From Bacillota bacterium (lineage in GTDB: Bacteria; Bacillota; Clostridia; Lachnospirales; Lachnospiraceae): a stretch of 64,000 nt of DNA. Of this stretch, positions 52,751-60,741 are shown in pieces. The position numbers were made by a program, and so were the translations under genes. The DNA lies in assembly GCA_023439125.1 (NCBI GenBank), contig JAEXOU010000019.1, positions 62,001 through 126,000 on the forward strand, written 5' to 3'. How positions within the stretch are numbered: the first letter of the stretch is position 1; each line of letters opens with the position of its first letter. A model generated the notes under the pieces. That model was not told the origin of the DNA, did not search any database, and saw only the letters and a program-made list of their open reading frames with translations.

Positions 52751-54094
52751 ATGAGAGAAAATACATTGAATATGACACAAGGAAATCCAACAAGATTGTT
52801 AATTTCTTTTTCAATTCCAATGCTTATTGGTAACTTATTTCAGCAAGCATACAATCTAGTAGATTCAGTTATTGTAGGTAAATATGTAGGCGCAGATGCA
52901 TTCGGCGCGATTGGAGCCACGAGTTCTGTATCATTTCTCTTTTTCGCTTTATGTAACGGCATTAGTAGTGGAGGCGGTATTATCGCCTCGCAATACTATG
53001 GTGCAGCTGAGAAGGATAAAGTGAAAAGGGCTATGGCTAATGCAGCTTACATCTCAATCATAATATCTCTGCTTGTTGGTACGATTGCATATATTACTTC
53101 AGGTGCTGTCCTTAGGCTATTACGTACTCCAGATGAATTGATGCAGGATGCATTAATCTACATGCATATGCAGTGTATTGGAGTACCTTTGATTGCAGTA
53201 TATAATTATGCTTCTGCCATGCTTCGTGCACTTGGAGATTCGAAAGGACCATTATACTTTTTGATATTTGCTTGTGCCTTAAATATTGGGCTAGATTTAC
53301 TATTTGTGCGAGGACTAAATCTTAGTGTATTTGGGGCCGGACTGGCGACTATAATTGCACAGTTCATTGCTGGGTTTGGATGTTTGATTTATGCATTTAA
53401 AACGAATACATACTTTCGTATGGAAAGAAAGAATTTAAGAATGGATAAGACGATGATTTGGAAAACGGTATCTCTTGGAGTGCCATTGTCCATTCAGTAT
53501 TCTTTAATCGCCATTTCCTGTATGGGGCTACAGGTAGTAGTAAATTCTTTTGGACCGATCGCAGTGGCTGCATTTACTGCTACGAGTAGAATTGAACAGA
53601 TATTACATCAACCGTATAATTCCTTAGGAACAGCTCTATCAACTTATTCTGGCCAGAATAAAGGTGCGAAACTTAATGATAGAATTTTACTAGGGTTTCG
53701 AAAAAGTTTAGTAATGATGGGCGTATTCTCTATCATAATGCTACCAATTATGCAGTTTTTTGGAGAGAACATCGTTCGTATGTTTGTTGAGGAAACTGAA
53801 GTAATTCAAATGGGTGCGAAAGCATTAAGGATTACAAGTTGGTTTTATTTTACTCTAGGTCTCATCTATATAACGAGAGGAGTACTTAATGGTGTGGGAG
53901 ATGCAATATTCGCACTGATCAACGGAATTGTAGAAGTAGTATGCCGTATGATTCTACCTGTTATACTTACAATGATTCCTCTTATTGGAGTATGGGGGAT
54001 ATGGTATGCTTCTGGTATCATTTGGGCCATTAGTGCACTCTTTTGTATGTTGCGTTACTTTTGGTGGAAAAAAAGTGTAATTAAGATAGCGTAA
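52751..54094 (+). CDS. MATE-family efflux transporter
   Basis: 447 aa, about twelve hydrophobic segments. Hallmarks: FSIPMLIGNLFQQAYNLVDS at the start, YNYASAMLRALGDSKGPLYF in the first half and LYITRGVLNGVGDAIFALIN in the second. GTGGAG lies 8 bp before the ATG. The upstream AraC/GyrI genes are the kind that often regulate multidrug exporters, so co-function is plausible, although a terminator and a separate promoter lie between. It belongs to a different MATE subgroup from the copy at 35663-37009. Confidence 0.92.
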   Translation: MRENTLNMTQGNPTRLLISFSIPMLIGNLFQQAYNLVDSVIVGKYVGADAFGAIGATSSVSFLFFALCNGISSGGGIIASQYYGAAEKDKVKRAMANAAYISIIISLLVGTIAYITSGAVLRLLRTPDELMQDALIYMHMQCIGVPLIAVYNYASAMLRALGDSKGPLYFLIFACALNIGLDLLFVRGLNLSVFGAGLATIIAQFIAGFGCLIYAFKTNTYFRMERKNLRMDKTMIWKTVSLGVPLSIQYSLIAISCMGLQVVVNSFGPIAVAAFTATSRIEQILHQPYNSLGTALSTYSGQNKGAKLNDRILLGFRKSLVMMGVFSIIMLPIMQFFGENIVRMFVEETEVIQMGAKALRITSWFYFTLGLIYITRGVLNGVGDAIFALINGIVEVVCRMILPVILTMIPLIGVWGIWYASGIIWAISALFCMLRYFWWKKSVIKIA

Positions 54095-54201
54095 AAGAGT
54101 GATAAGTCTGTATATGAATAAGTAAACTAGCTTACAATTAACCATAAAACTCAAATGGTGAGTGAGATTCGTACAGGATACATATTAAAGGAGAAAGTTG
54201 A

Positions 54202-55032
54202 ATGGAAATATTTGAAACAGTGATCACAAAAGACGAATCTGCTAGGCTGACTTTTATTGAGCTTCCTTTTCATGCAAAGGAAGTGTTTCATAAGCCGAAA
54301 GGAACTATTTTTGTAAGTGGAACAATCAATGGAATAGAATATCGGAGTAAACTATTATCCCGTGGTAATGAGAAGTTTATTATGATTCTGGATAAGGCAT
54401 TGCAAAAATCTATTGGCTATCATGGTGATACAATGATTGCACATGTTACTATGGATTGTGATGAAATTGCAGTGAATAAAGAGAAAGAATCAGAGAAAGA
54501 GCCAGTTCTTTGCTCATGTAAGTTAGATGTGCTTACTGCTATAAAAACGAGGCAAAGTATCCGTAAATTTACTTCGGAACCAATCAGTGAAGAAATATTA
54601 AATACAATACTTAGTGCAGGACTGTATGCTCCTACAGCAAAAAATAAGCGTCCTTACCACTTTATTGTAATTAGAGACCAACAGCTTCTATCTGAGCTTG
54701 CTCAAGATAATTCAAATGTTGCTATGATTAAGTCTGCACCATGTTCCATTGTAGTTTGTGGAGATAAAAACATCGAGGGTATTAAAGAATTCTTATATGA
54801 AGATTGCTCTGCCGCCACGCAAAATATGCTACTCAGCATTCATGGCTTAGGTCTTGGTGGTGTCTGGTGTGGTGTTGTAGCTAATTCTGATTGGAGGAAG
54901 TTGTTGATTGATAAATTAGAGCTTCCTTTGAAACTGGAACCTATTGCAGTAATTGCTTTTGGTTGGCCAGATGAAGCAAAAGAATTATGTAGCCGATGGG
55001 ATAGCGGAAAGATTCATTACGATAAATGGTAA
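54202..55032 (+). CDS. DUF1905-nitroreductase fusion protein
   Basis: 276 aa. Residues 1-95 resemble DUF1905 (TFIELPFHAKEVFHKPKGTI, then GYHGDTMIAHVTMD). Residues from about 112 form an FMN-binding nitroreductase domain (LTAIKTRQSIRKFTSEPISE, then GLYAPTAKNKRPYHFIVIRD, and later GLGLGGVWCG). Nitroreductases reduce nitro groups or flavins with NAD(P)H. A small Cys-containing linker (PVLCSCKLD) joins the two parts. AAAGGAG precedes the ATG. Confidence 0.87.
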   Translation: MEIFETVITKDESARLTFIELPFHAKEVFHKPKGTIFVSGTINGIEYRSKLLSRGNEKFIMILDKALQKSIGYHGDTMIAHVTMDCDEIAVNKEKESEKEPVLCSCKLDVLTAIKTRQSIRKFTSEPISEEILNTILSAGLYAPTAKNKRPYHFIVIRDQQLLSELAQDNSNVAMIKSAPCSIVVCGDKNIEGIKEFLYEDCSAATQNMLLSIHGLGLGGVWCGVVANSDWRKLLIDKLELPLKLEPIAVIAFGWPDEAKELCSRWDSGKIHYDKW

Positions 55033-55217
55033 ATCTTAATAATAAGCACTTGCTCATAATAAAAGGATTTCGTAATCGTTGGAAAAGCGACAAGATTCAT
55101 TATTGATATAATGTATATTCATTGCGAATTCTGTCGATGAAATATAATATTCTAGCAGAAACAAAAGAGAAACATTCCATCATATAGTTTAAAAAGAAAG
55201 GATTGGGATTAAAAAAC

Positions 55218-56198
55218 ATGAATAATAGAATTTTAGGAAATACAAATAGAAGTATATCTGAAATAGGACTTGGAACATGGCAACTTGGAACTAAGTGGGG
55301 AGAACCATTTAATGAAGAAGAAGCGATGCGTATTCTTAAGACTGCCTATGATAATGGGATTAATTTAATTGATACAGCTGATGTATATAACGGTGGAAAA
55401 AGTGAAGTTGCTATCGGAAAATTTATTAAAGAACACCCTGAGTTTTTTTATGTTGTAACGAAGTGTGGTCGAAAGTTAAATCCACATACTGCCGATATGT
55501 ATACACCTGAAGCAGTAGAAGGGTTCGTAGATCAAAGTTTACAGCGTCTTGGGCTTGAAAAGCTTGATATGATTCTGTTACATTGCCCACCTTCCTCTGT
55601 ATATCAAAAAGATGAAATTTTTCATAGAATGGATCAGATGAAAACATCGGGTAAAATCTCTAGTTATGGAGTGAGTATTGAGAAGGTTTCAGAAGGTCTG
55701 GCTGCAATGGATTATGACATTTCAGCAATTGAAGTAATCTTTAATATGTTTCGTTTAAAACCTGCAGAAGAATTATTCCCTGTGGCGAGTAAGAATAACG
55801 TAGGAATTCTAGCTAGGGTACCTTTAGCAAGTGGGCTTCTTACAGGAAAGTATACGAAAGATACGATCTTTGGTGCAAAGGATCATCGTACGTTTAATCG
55901 TAACGGAGAATCTTTTGATAAGGGAGAAACTTTTTCTGGTGTTAATTATGAAATCGGTTTGAAAGCAGTAGAAGAACTGAAAGAATTATTCAAAACAGAT
56001 GACTTAATTCCTTATGCAATCAAGTGGATACTAATGTTTGATGCGGTGAGTGTAGTAATCCCAGGAGCAAGTAAGCAATATCAAGTTGAAAGTAATCTAA
56101 GAGCGTCACAACTTCCGAATCTAAGTGAGTCACAAATGCAAGGTGTTAAAGATATTTATGATAAATACTTAAGAGAATCAGTTCATGGATGCTGGTGA
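55218..56198 (+). CDS. Aldo/keto reductase
   Basis: 326 aa. NADPH-dependent carbonyl reductase of the (beta/alpha)8 type. Tetrad: Asp and Tyr in LIDTADVYNGG, Lys in VVTKCGRK and His in MILLHCPP. The C-terminal cofactor site is VVIPGASKQYQVESNL. The frame opens with TTG at 55203 next to GGA, but ATG 55218 gives the standard MNNRILGNTNRSISEIGLGT start. The substrate is not defined. Confidence 0.92.
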   Translation: MNNRILGNTNRSISEIGLGTWQLGTKWGEPFNEEEAMRILKTAYDNGINLIDTADVYNGGKSEVAIGKFIKEHPEFFYVVTKCGRKLNPHTADMYTPEAVEGFVDQSLQRLGLEKLDMILLHCPPSSVYQKDEIFHRMDQMKTSGKISSYGVSIEKVSEGLAAMDYDISAIEVIFNMFRLKPAEELFPVASKNNVGILARVPLASGLLTGKYTKDTIFGAKDHRTFNRNGESFDKGETFSGVNYEIGLKAVEELKELFKTDDLIPYAIKWILMFDAVSVVIPGASKQYQVESNLRASQLPNLSESQMQGVKDIYDKYLRESVHGCW

Positions 56199-56263
56199 TA
56201 CATTACGGATGTTTTAGAAAACTAGATTGAATATTATCAAGAGTGAATAGAAGTTTAGTAAAC

Positions 56264-56312
56264 AGACTCATGCGAAGTACTTATTCTGTACTATGTAAGA
56301 GTCTTTTTTTTT
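56264..56312 (+). terminator. Rho-independent terminator after the aldo/keto reductase
   Basis: AGACTC (56264-56269) with GAGTCT (56299-56304), inner AGTAC with GTACT, then a nine-T run. Confidence 0.83.
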
Positions 56313-56323
56313 ATTATAACCTC

Positions 56324-56362
56324 TTGACATTTATGTGTTATAGGTGTATATATAACACATAA
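56324..56362 (+). promoter_or_regulatory. Promoter with perfect 12-8-12 operator for the GntR-ABC operon
   Basis: TTGACA (56324-56329), 17 bp, TATATA (56347-56352). A perfect inverted repeat, TTATGTGTTATA (56331-56342) and TATAACACATAA (56351-56362), covers the spacer and -10 box. This is a likely binding site for the YtrA-type repressor encoded next, giving autoregulation. Confidence 0.85.
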
Positions 56363-56443
56363 ACAGTATAAAGATTATATTAATCCAATATAGGCAAGAA
56401 AATTACCTCATCAAATTGAAATTCATAGAAAGAGGAGGATTCA

Positions 56444-56821
56444 ATGAAAATATTACAAAGTTCCGGAGTACCTATTTATCAGCAGATCGCAGAGCAGTTG
56501 AAAACTGATATTTTGGCAGGTAAATATAAGGATGGAGAATATCTTCCATCGATACGTGGATTGGCACAGAATCTAAAAATTAGTGTAATCACTACATTGA
56601 AAGCATATGAGACATTGCAAGAAGAAGGCTTAATTACTGCAATGCAAGGAAAAGGTTATTACGTGAATGCGCAGGATAGTGAGATGATTAAGGAGCAGCA
56701 CATGAGAAAAGTAGAAGCATCTTTATTAGAAGCAATTCATGCTGCTAAGATTGCAGAGCTATCAAAAGAAGAATTGGTAGATACATTAAAGGCTTTACTT
56801 ATGGTAGAGGATGATAAATAG
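56444..56821 (+). CDS. GntR-family repressor, YtrA type
   Basis: 125 aa. An N-terminal winged helix (PIYQQIAEQLKTDILAGKYK, then LPSIRGLAQNLKISVITTLK) with only a short helical tail of about 45 residues, which is the YtrA subgroup. YtrA regulators are nearly always the first gene of ABC-export operons, as here, and repress them until the cell envelope is stressed. AGAGGAGG precedes the ATG. The operator lies about 80 bp upstream. Confidence 0.93.
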   Translation: MKILQSSGVPIYQQIAEQLKTDILAGKYKDGEYLPSIRGLAQNLKISVITTLKAYETLQEEGLITAMQGKGYYVNAQDSEMIKEQHMRKVEASLLEAIHAAKIAELSKEELVDTLKALLMVEDDK

Positions 56822-56900
56822 ATATAAAGATAAATAGCTAAATATTCGAGGGAGCTACTGGATTGTTGATTGAAAACTAGGAGTATAGAAAGGTGTGATT

Positions 56901-57794
56901 ATGATGAATACAGAGTATGTAGTACGTGGTAAGAACCTAAGAAAAAAATTTAAGGGGTTTCATCTAGAAATTGATGATTTAAAGATTCCAAAGGGGTTTG
57001 CAACAGCCCTGATCGGAGAAAACGGAGCAGGTAAGACGACATTACTGAATATGATGGCTGGAATCCGTTTAGATTTTAAAGGTAATTTTACATATTTTGA
57101 AAAAGAAAACGATATTGATGCAAACGACATAAAAGAACGAATTGGTTATACAGGACCAAATAGTTACTTTCTTCCACATTGGACAATTCAACAGATACGT
57201 GAAATTGGTGAGCTATTGTTTGAGCATTTTGATCCATATAAATTTGATTTGATTTGCAATTCCCTATGTATTCCAGTAGAAAACGCAAAAAATGTTAAGA
57301 GTTTATCCGATGGTAATCGTATGAAGCTAATGCTTGCAACTGTCTTAGCAAGAGAAACGGAATTACTTATTCTAGATGAACCAGCTTCCCCACTTGATCC
57401 ACTGATGCGAGACAGATTGTGTGAGATTATTCGACATTATATCAGCGAAGGAGAGGGAGAACGAAGTGTTTTTTTCTCAACTCATAATATTACTGATATG
57501 GAAAATGTAACAGATTATGCGATTATTATGGAGGAAGGTAAAGTTGTAGAAGAAGGATTTGTTGAAGATCTAAAAGAAAAATATATCATGGTAAAAGGCG
57601 AAATAGAAGATTATGACTTAGCTTCTAAGGTCCTCATGGGAATGAATAAGAATAAGTATGGTTTTGAAGGCTTGTGCTTAACTGATAAACTAGATCAGCT
57701 TGCAGGTGCAAATCTAGCTTATGAAACACCTACCTTATCTCAGATATGTATTGGTGTGATGAAGGAATACACTTCCTTAAAAATTACTTTTTAG
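56901..57794 (+). CDS. ABC transporter ATP-binding protein
   Basis: 297 aa. Walker A GENGAGKTT, signature LSDGNRMKLMLA (a D for the second G of LSGGQ, common in this subgroup), Walker B LLILDEPASPLDP and switch His in FSTHN. The C-terminal ~80 residues are specific to the YtrB/BcrA-like exporters. The frame opens with GTG 56895 inside the AAAGGTG ribosome site, so ATG 56901 (or 56904) is the likely start. The next two genes give the membrane part. Confidence 0.92.
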   Translation: MMNTEYVVRGKNLRKKFKGFHLEIDDLKIPKGFATALIGENGAGKTTLLNMMAGIRLDFKGNFTYFEKENDIDANDIKERIGYTGPNSYFLPHWTIQQIREIGELLFEHFDPYKFDLICNSLCIPVENAKNVKSLSDGNRMKLMLATVLARETELLILDEPASPLDPLMRDRLCEIIRHYISEGEGERSVFFSTHNITDMENVTDYAIIMEEGKVVEEGFVEDLKEKYIMVKGEIEDYDLASKVLMGMNKNKYGFEGLCLTDKLDQLAGANLAYETPTLSQICIGVMKEYTSLKITF

Positions 57795-57813
57795 ATTAGG
57801 AGGAGATATCTGT

Positions 57814-58488
57814 ATGTTTCGAAGTTACCGTGCTTTTGTATCTGAATTTTATAAAGTCGCTATATGGATTATATACCCGATGATTGCATGTTTTGGATGT
57901 ATTATAGTACAGAATGGTTGCTTTGGTCTTCTAAAGAGATCAGGATATCACTACATGGCAGTCCAAGGTTTGTTATGTTCTGGTATTGTTTTTGTAGAGT
58001 GTGTAGCTGACTATTGGTTATTTAGTGGTATTCAGTCGAAATCAGTAAACCACATGGAGTTTCTAAAAGGTTCTGGTAAAGGAAAACTTTTTTTTAAGAA
58101 TGCTATATTATCCGATATCATGAGAAGAGCGATCGTTATTTTGATATGTAATGGCTTTAATCTAGCAATTGGTATTCTTACTTTTAAAGAAAATCTCTCA
58201 GATTTAGGAGGTATTGAATTGGTGATTCTATATTCTATTTGCTGCTACTTTTTCAGTACTTTAGGTGTTTTTATCAGTCGTTTTGGTGATATATGGTGGT
58301 TCAATATGAGTATTGGTTATATAGGAAGTTTTATTTTTCCAGTACTACTTTATTTCATTTCTGCTCTAGAATCGCTATTATGGATATGGATTATCGTTTT
58401 TCTTGTGTTCAGCGTTGTGATATCAATTACTATAGAGAGAGTTGCTATCAAGAAGGTGGAGGATAGTTATTATGATGAAAGATCTTAA
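57814..58488 (+). CDS. ABC transporter membrane subunit (predicted)
   Basis: 224 aa, five to six hydrophobic segments (VAIWIIYPMIACFGCIIVQN; LLCSGIVFVECVADYWL; LVILYSICCYFFSTLGVFI; SFIFPVLLYFISAL; LLWIWIIVFLVFSVVISITI). No named family is recognised. Position 19 bp after the ATPase gene with TAGGAGGAG makes it the likely channel half. It overlaps the next gene by 17 bp. Confidence 0.75.
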   Translation: MFRSYRAFVSEFYKVAIWIIYPMIACFGCIIVQNGCFGLLKRSGYHYMAVQGLLCSGIVFVECVADYWLFSGIQSKSVNHMEFLKGSGKGKLFFKNAILSDIMRRAIVILICNGFNLAIGILTFKENLSDLGGIELVILYSICCYFFSTLGVFISRFGDIWWFNMSIGYIGSFIFPVLLYFISALESLLWIWIIVFLVFSVVISITIERVAIKKVEDSYYDERS

Positions 58489-59137
58489 GCTTGGCATTCG
58501 CTGTATAAAATATGGACATAATAAGAGAATACTTTTTGCATTAGCAATATTTATGATAATTTTTGGAGCATTATGTATCATTACGAATGAGGACATGAGT
58601 CTAATGACATATGTTATGGGTGGATTTATGATGACAATAGCTCCATGTATGTCAGAACAGATATATCAGACAATCAACATGTCGAAGTTTGCTTTATCAT
58701 CTACGAAGCAAAAAAGAATGGGAGTTCAGATTACAACAGTATTAATGGGGTTAAGCTTACTAATTGGTTTTATACTCTTTACCATCGTAATGTTGATTCT
58801 TATAGGTAATAATCGATGTATAGTATCGGAAATTGGATGTATTTATATGGTAATCGGAATCTTAGATGTTTATTTAATTATTTATATGGCTTTATTTTAT
58901 AAATACTTCTTTGTATCTACTGTCGTGTATGTAATTGGATACGTTATTATTTATTTAATTTGTGGTATGGTTATATATAGATACAAAAACTCGATTTCTA
59001 TTCCATTTGGAATAAGTTTTGCATTGGTATGTATTGTGATTAGTAGTTTTATTAATTTTGGCATTTCAAAACTTACATACAAAAAACCAATGGATAAGTA
59101 TGCAATAGGATCATCATTGGGGAGAGAATTAAATTAA
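58472..59137 (+). CDS. ABC transporter membrane subunit (predicted)
   Basis: 221 aa from ATG 58472. The frame opens 10 codons earlier, but GGAGGATAG lies just before this ATG. Six hydrophobic segments (ILFALAIFMIIFGALCIIT; LMTYVMGGFMMTIAP; TTVLMGLSLLIGFILFTIVM; IGILDVYLIIYMALFY; VVYVIGYVIIYLICGM; FALVCIVISSFINFGI). It probably pairs with the subunit at 57814. The 220 bp after it carry only the glutamate dehydrogenase promoter. Confidence 0.72.
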   Translation: MMKDLKLGIRCIKYGHNKRILFALAIFMIIFGALCIITNEDMSLMTYVMGGFMMTIAPCMSEQIYQTINMSKFALSSTKQKRMGVQITTVLMGLSLLIGFILFTIVMLILIGNNRCIVSEIGCIYMVIGILDVYLIIYMALFYKYFFVSTVVYVIGYVIIYLICGMVIYRYKNSISIPFGISFALVCIVISSFINFGISKLTYKKPMDKYAIGSSLGRELN

Positions 59138-59262
59138 AGTGCTAGGGTAATAATGCTAGGGGATAAAAGCGACTAGGCTAGTTCAATTATAAATTTTAAT
59201 CTGGGATGGATTAATTTGATGATAAAAATGCACAAAAATGGATTAATTTTCATTTCTTAAAG

Positions 59263-59290
59263 TTGACATTGAAAATTTATGAGTTATAAT
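59263..59290 (+). promoter_or_regulatory. Promoter of the glutamate dehydrogenase gene
   Basis: TTGACA (59263-59268), 16 bp, TATAAT (59285-59290). Confidence 0.75.
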
Positions 59291-59357
59291 TTGATTATAT
59301 CGTCGGAATCGATTTAGTTTCGACAGATAAATTTATTATTTCATACGAGGAGACACT

Positions 59358-60644
59358 ATGGGACATAATGCTTATAATCCTTTTGAAACAGCACAGCTTC
59401 AGTTTGATAATGTAGCTGACAAACTTGATTTGGATCAAGCTACTCGTCAATTGCTTCGTCAACCTAGTCGTGAGTACCATTTCACGATACCAGTAAAAAT
59501 GGATGATGGAACGACGAAGGTATTTAATGGTTATCGTATTCAGCACAATGATGCAAGAGGTCCAGCAAAGGGAGGTATCCGCTTTCATCCACAAGAAACA
59601 ATTGATACCATTAGAGCACTTTCAATGTGGATGACATGGAAATGTGCAGTCGTAGACATTCCTCTTGGTGGAGGTAAGGGTGGTGTTATTTGTGATCCAC
59701 ATAACCTTTCCTTAGGCGAGCAAGAAAGATTATGTCGCGGTTTTGTAAGACAGCTTGCAAAAAATATCGGACCTTTAGCTGACGTACCAGCACCAGATGT
59801 TATGACAAATGGTCAACATATGCTTTGGATGATGGATGAATTTGAAACAATTCATGGTGGACATTATCCTGGAGTTATCACTGGTAAACCAGTCGGAATG
59901 GGTGGATCCTTAGGACGTACTGAAGCTACTGGATATGGTGTTGTTTTTACATTAAGAGAGGCATTGAAGCAACTTAATATCGATATCACAACTAGTACAG
60001 CAAGTCTTCAAGGTTTTGGTAATGTTGCAGAATATGCAGCACGTCTTTACACTGAATTAGGTGGTAAGATTGTAGCGATTTCTAGCTGGGATAATTCCGA
60101 TAAGAAATCTTATACTTTCCGTAATTTAAATGGTCTTGATATTAATAAGATGGTTGGTATTAAAGACTCTTATGGTACAATTGATAAAGTAAAAGCAGTT
60201 GAACTTGGATGCGAAGTATTACCAGGTGAAGAGTGGATTGCTCAAGATGTTGATATTTTATTACCTTGTGCATTAGAAAATCAGCTTACTCCTGAAACCT
60301 TTGCTAAAGTTAGCAAGCAAGTAAAAGTTATTTGTGAGGGAGCAAATGGTCCTACAACACCAGATTGTGATGAATTAATTAAGGCTAGAAATATTTATTT
60401 AATTCCTGACTTTTTATGTAATGCTGGTGGTGTTACATGTAGTTATTTTGAACAGATTCAATGTAATATGAATTACTTCTGGTCAAAAGAAGAAGTATTA
60501 GAAAAATTAGATTTTAAGATGACAAGTGCATTTACTGCAGTACATAAGCTTGCTAAGGAAAAAGGCTTGTATATGAGAGATGCAGCATATGTAATTGCAA
60601 TTAATCGTGTTGCAGATGCTGTCAAACTTCGCGGCTGGATATAA
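59358..60644 (+). CDS. NAD(P)-dependent glutamate dehydrogenase
   Basis: 428 aa, the hexameric GluD/GudB type. It interconverts glutamate with 2-oxoglutarate and ammonia. Substrate side: NDARGPAKGGIRFHP, catalytic Lys in PLGGGKGGVICDP, and PAPDVMTNGQHM. Rossmann part: SLQGFGNVAEYAA and ICEGANGPTTPD. The acidic or basic residue after the dinucleotide loop that would set NAD versus NADP preference is not decisive here. AGGAGA precedes the ATG. Its own promoter and terminator frame it. Confidence 0.95.
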   Translation: MGHNAYNPFETAQLQFDNVADKLDLDQATRQLLRQPSREYHFTIPVKMDDGTTKVFNGYRIQHNDARGPAKGGIRFHPQETIDTIRALSMWMTWKCAVVDIPLGGGKGGVICDPHNLSLGEQERLCRGFVRQLAKNIGPLADVPAPDVMTNGQHMLWMMDEFETIHGGHYPGVITGKPVGMGGSLGRTEATGYGVVFTLREALKQLNIDITTSTASLQGFGNVAEYAARLYTELGGKIVAISSWDNSDKKSYTFRNLNGLDINKMVGIKDSYGTIDKVKAVELGCEVLPGEEWIAQDVDILLPCALENQLTPETFAKVSKQVKVICEGANGPTTPDCDELIKARNIYLIPDFLCNAGGVTCSYFEQIQCNMNYFWSKEEVLEKLDFKMTSAFTAVHKLAKEKGLYMRDAAYVIAINRVADAVKLRGWI

Positions 60645-60653
60645 TTCTTACTT

Positions 60654-60690
60654 TTTTAGACTATACGCTTTTGCTATAGTCTAAAATTTT
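60654..60690 (+). terminator. Rho-independent terminator after glutamate dehydrogenase
   Basis: TTTTAGACTATA (60654-60665) pairs perfectly with TATAGTCTAAAA (60675-60686), then TTTTAT. Confidence 0.83.
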
Positions 60691-60741
60691 ATCTTAAATT
60701 AACATGATTATGTAGTATATAGAAATTAAGGAGTAATGTAG

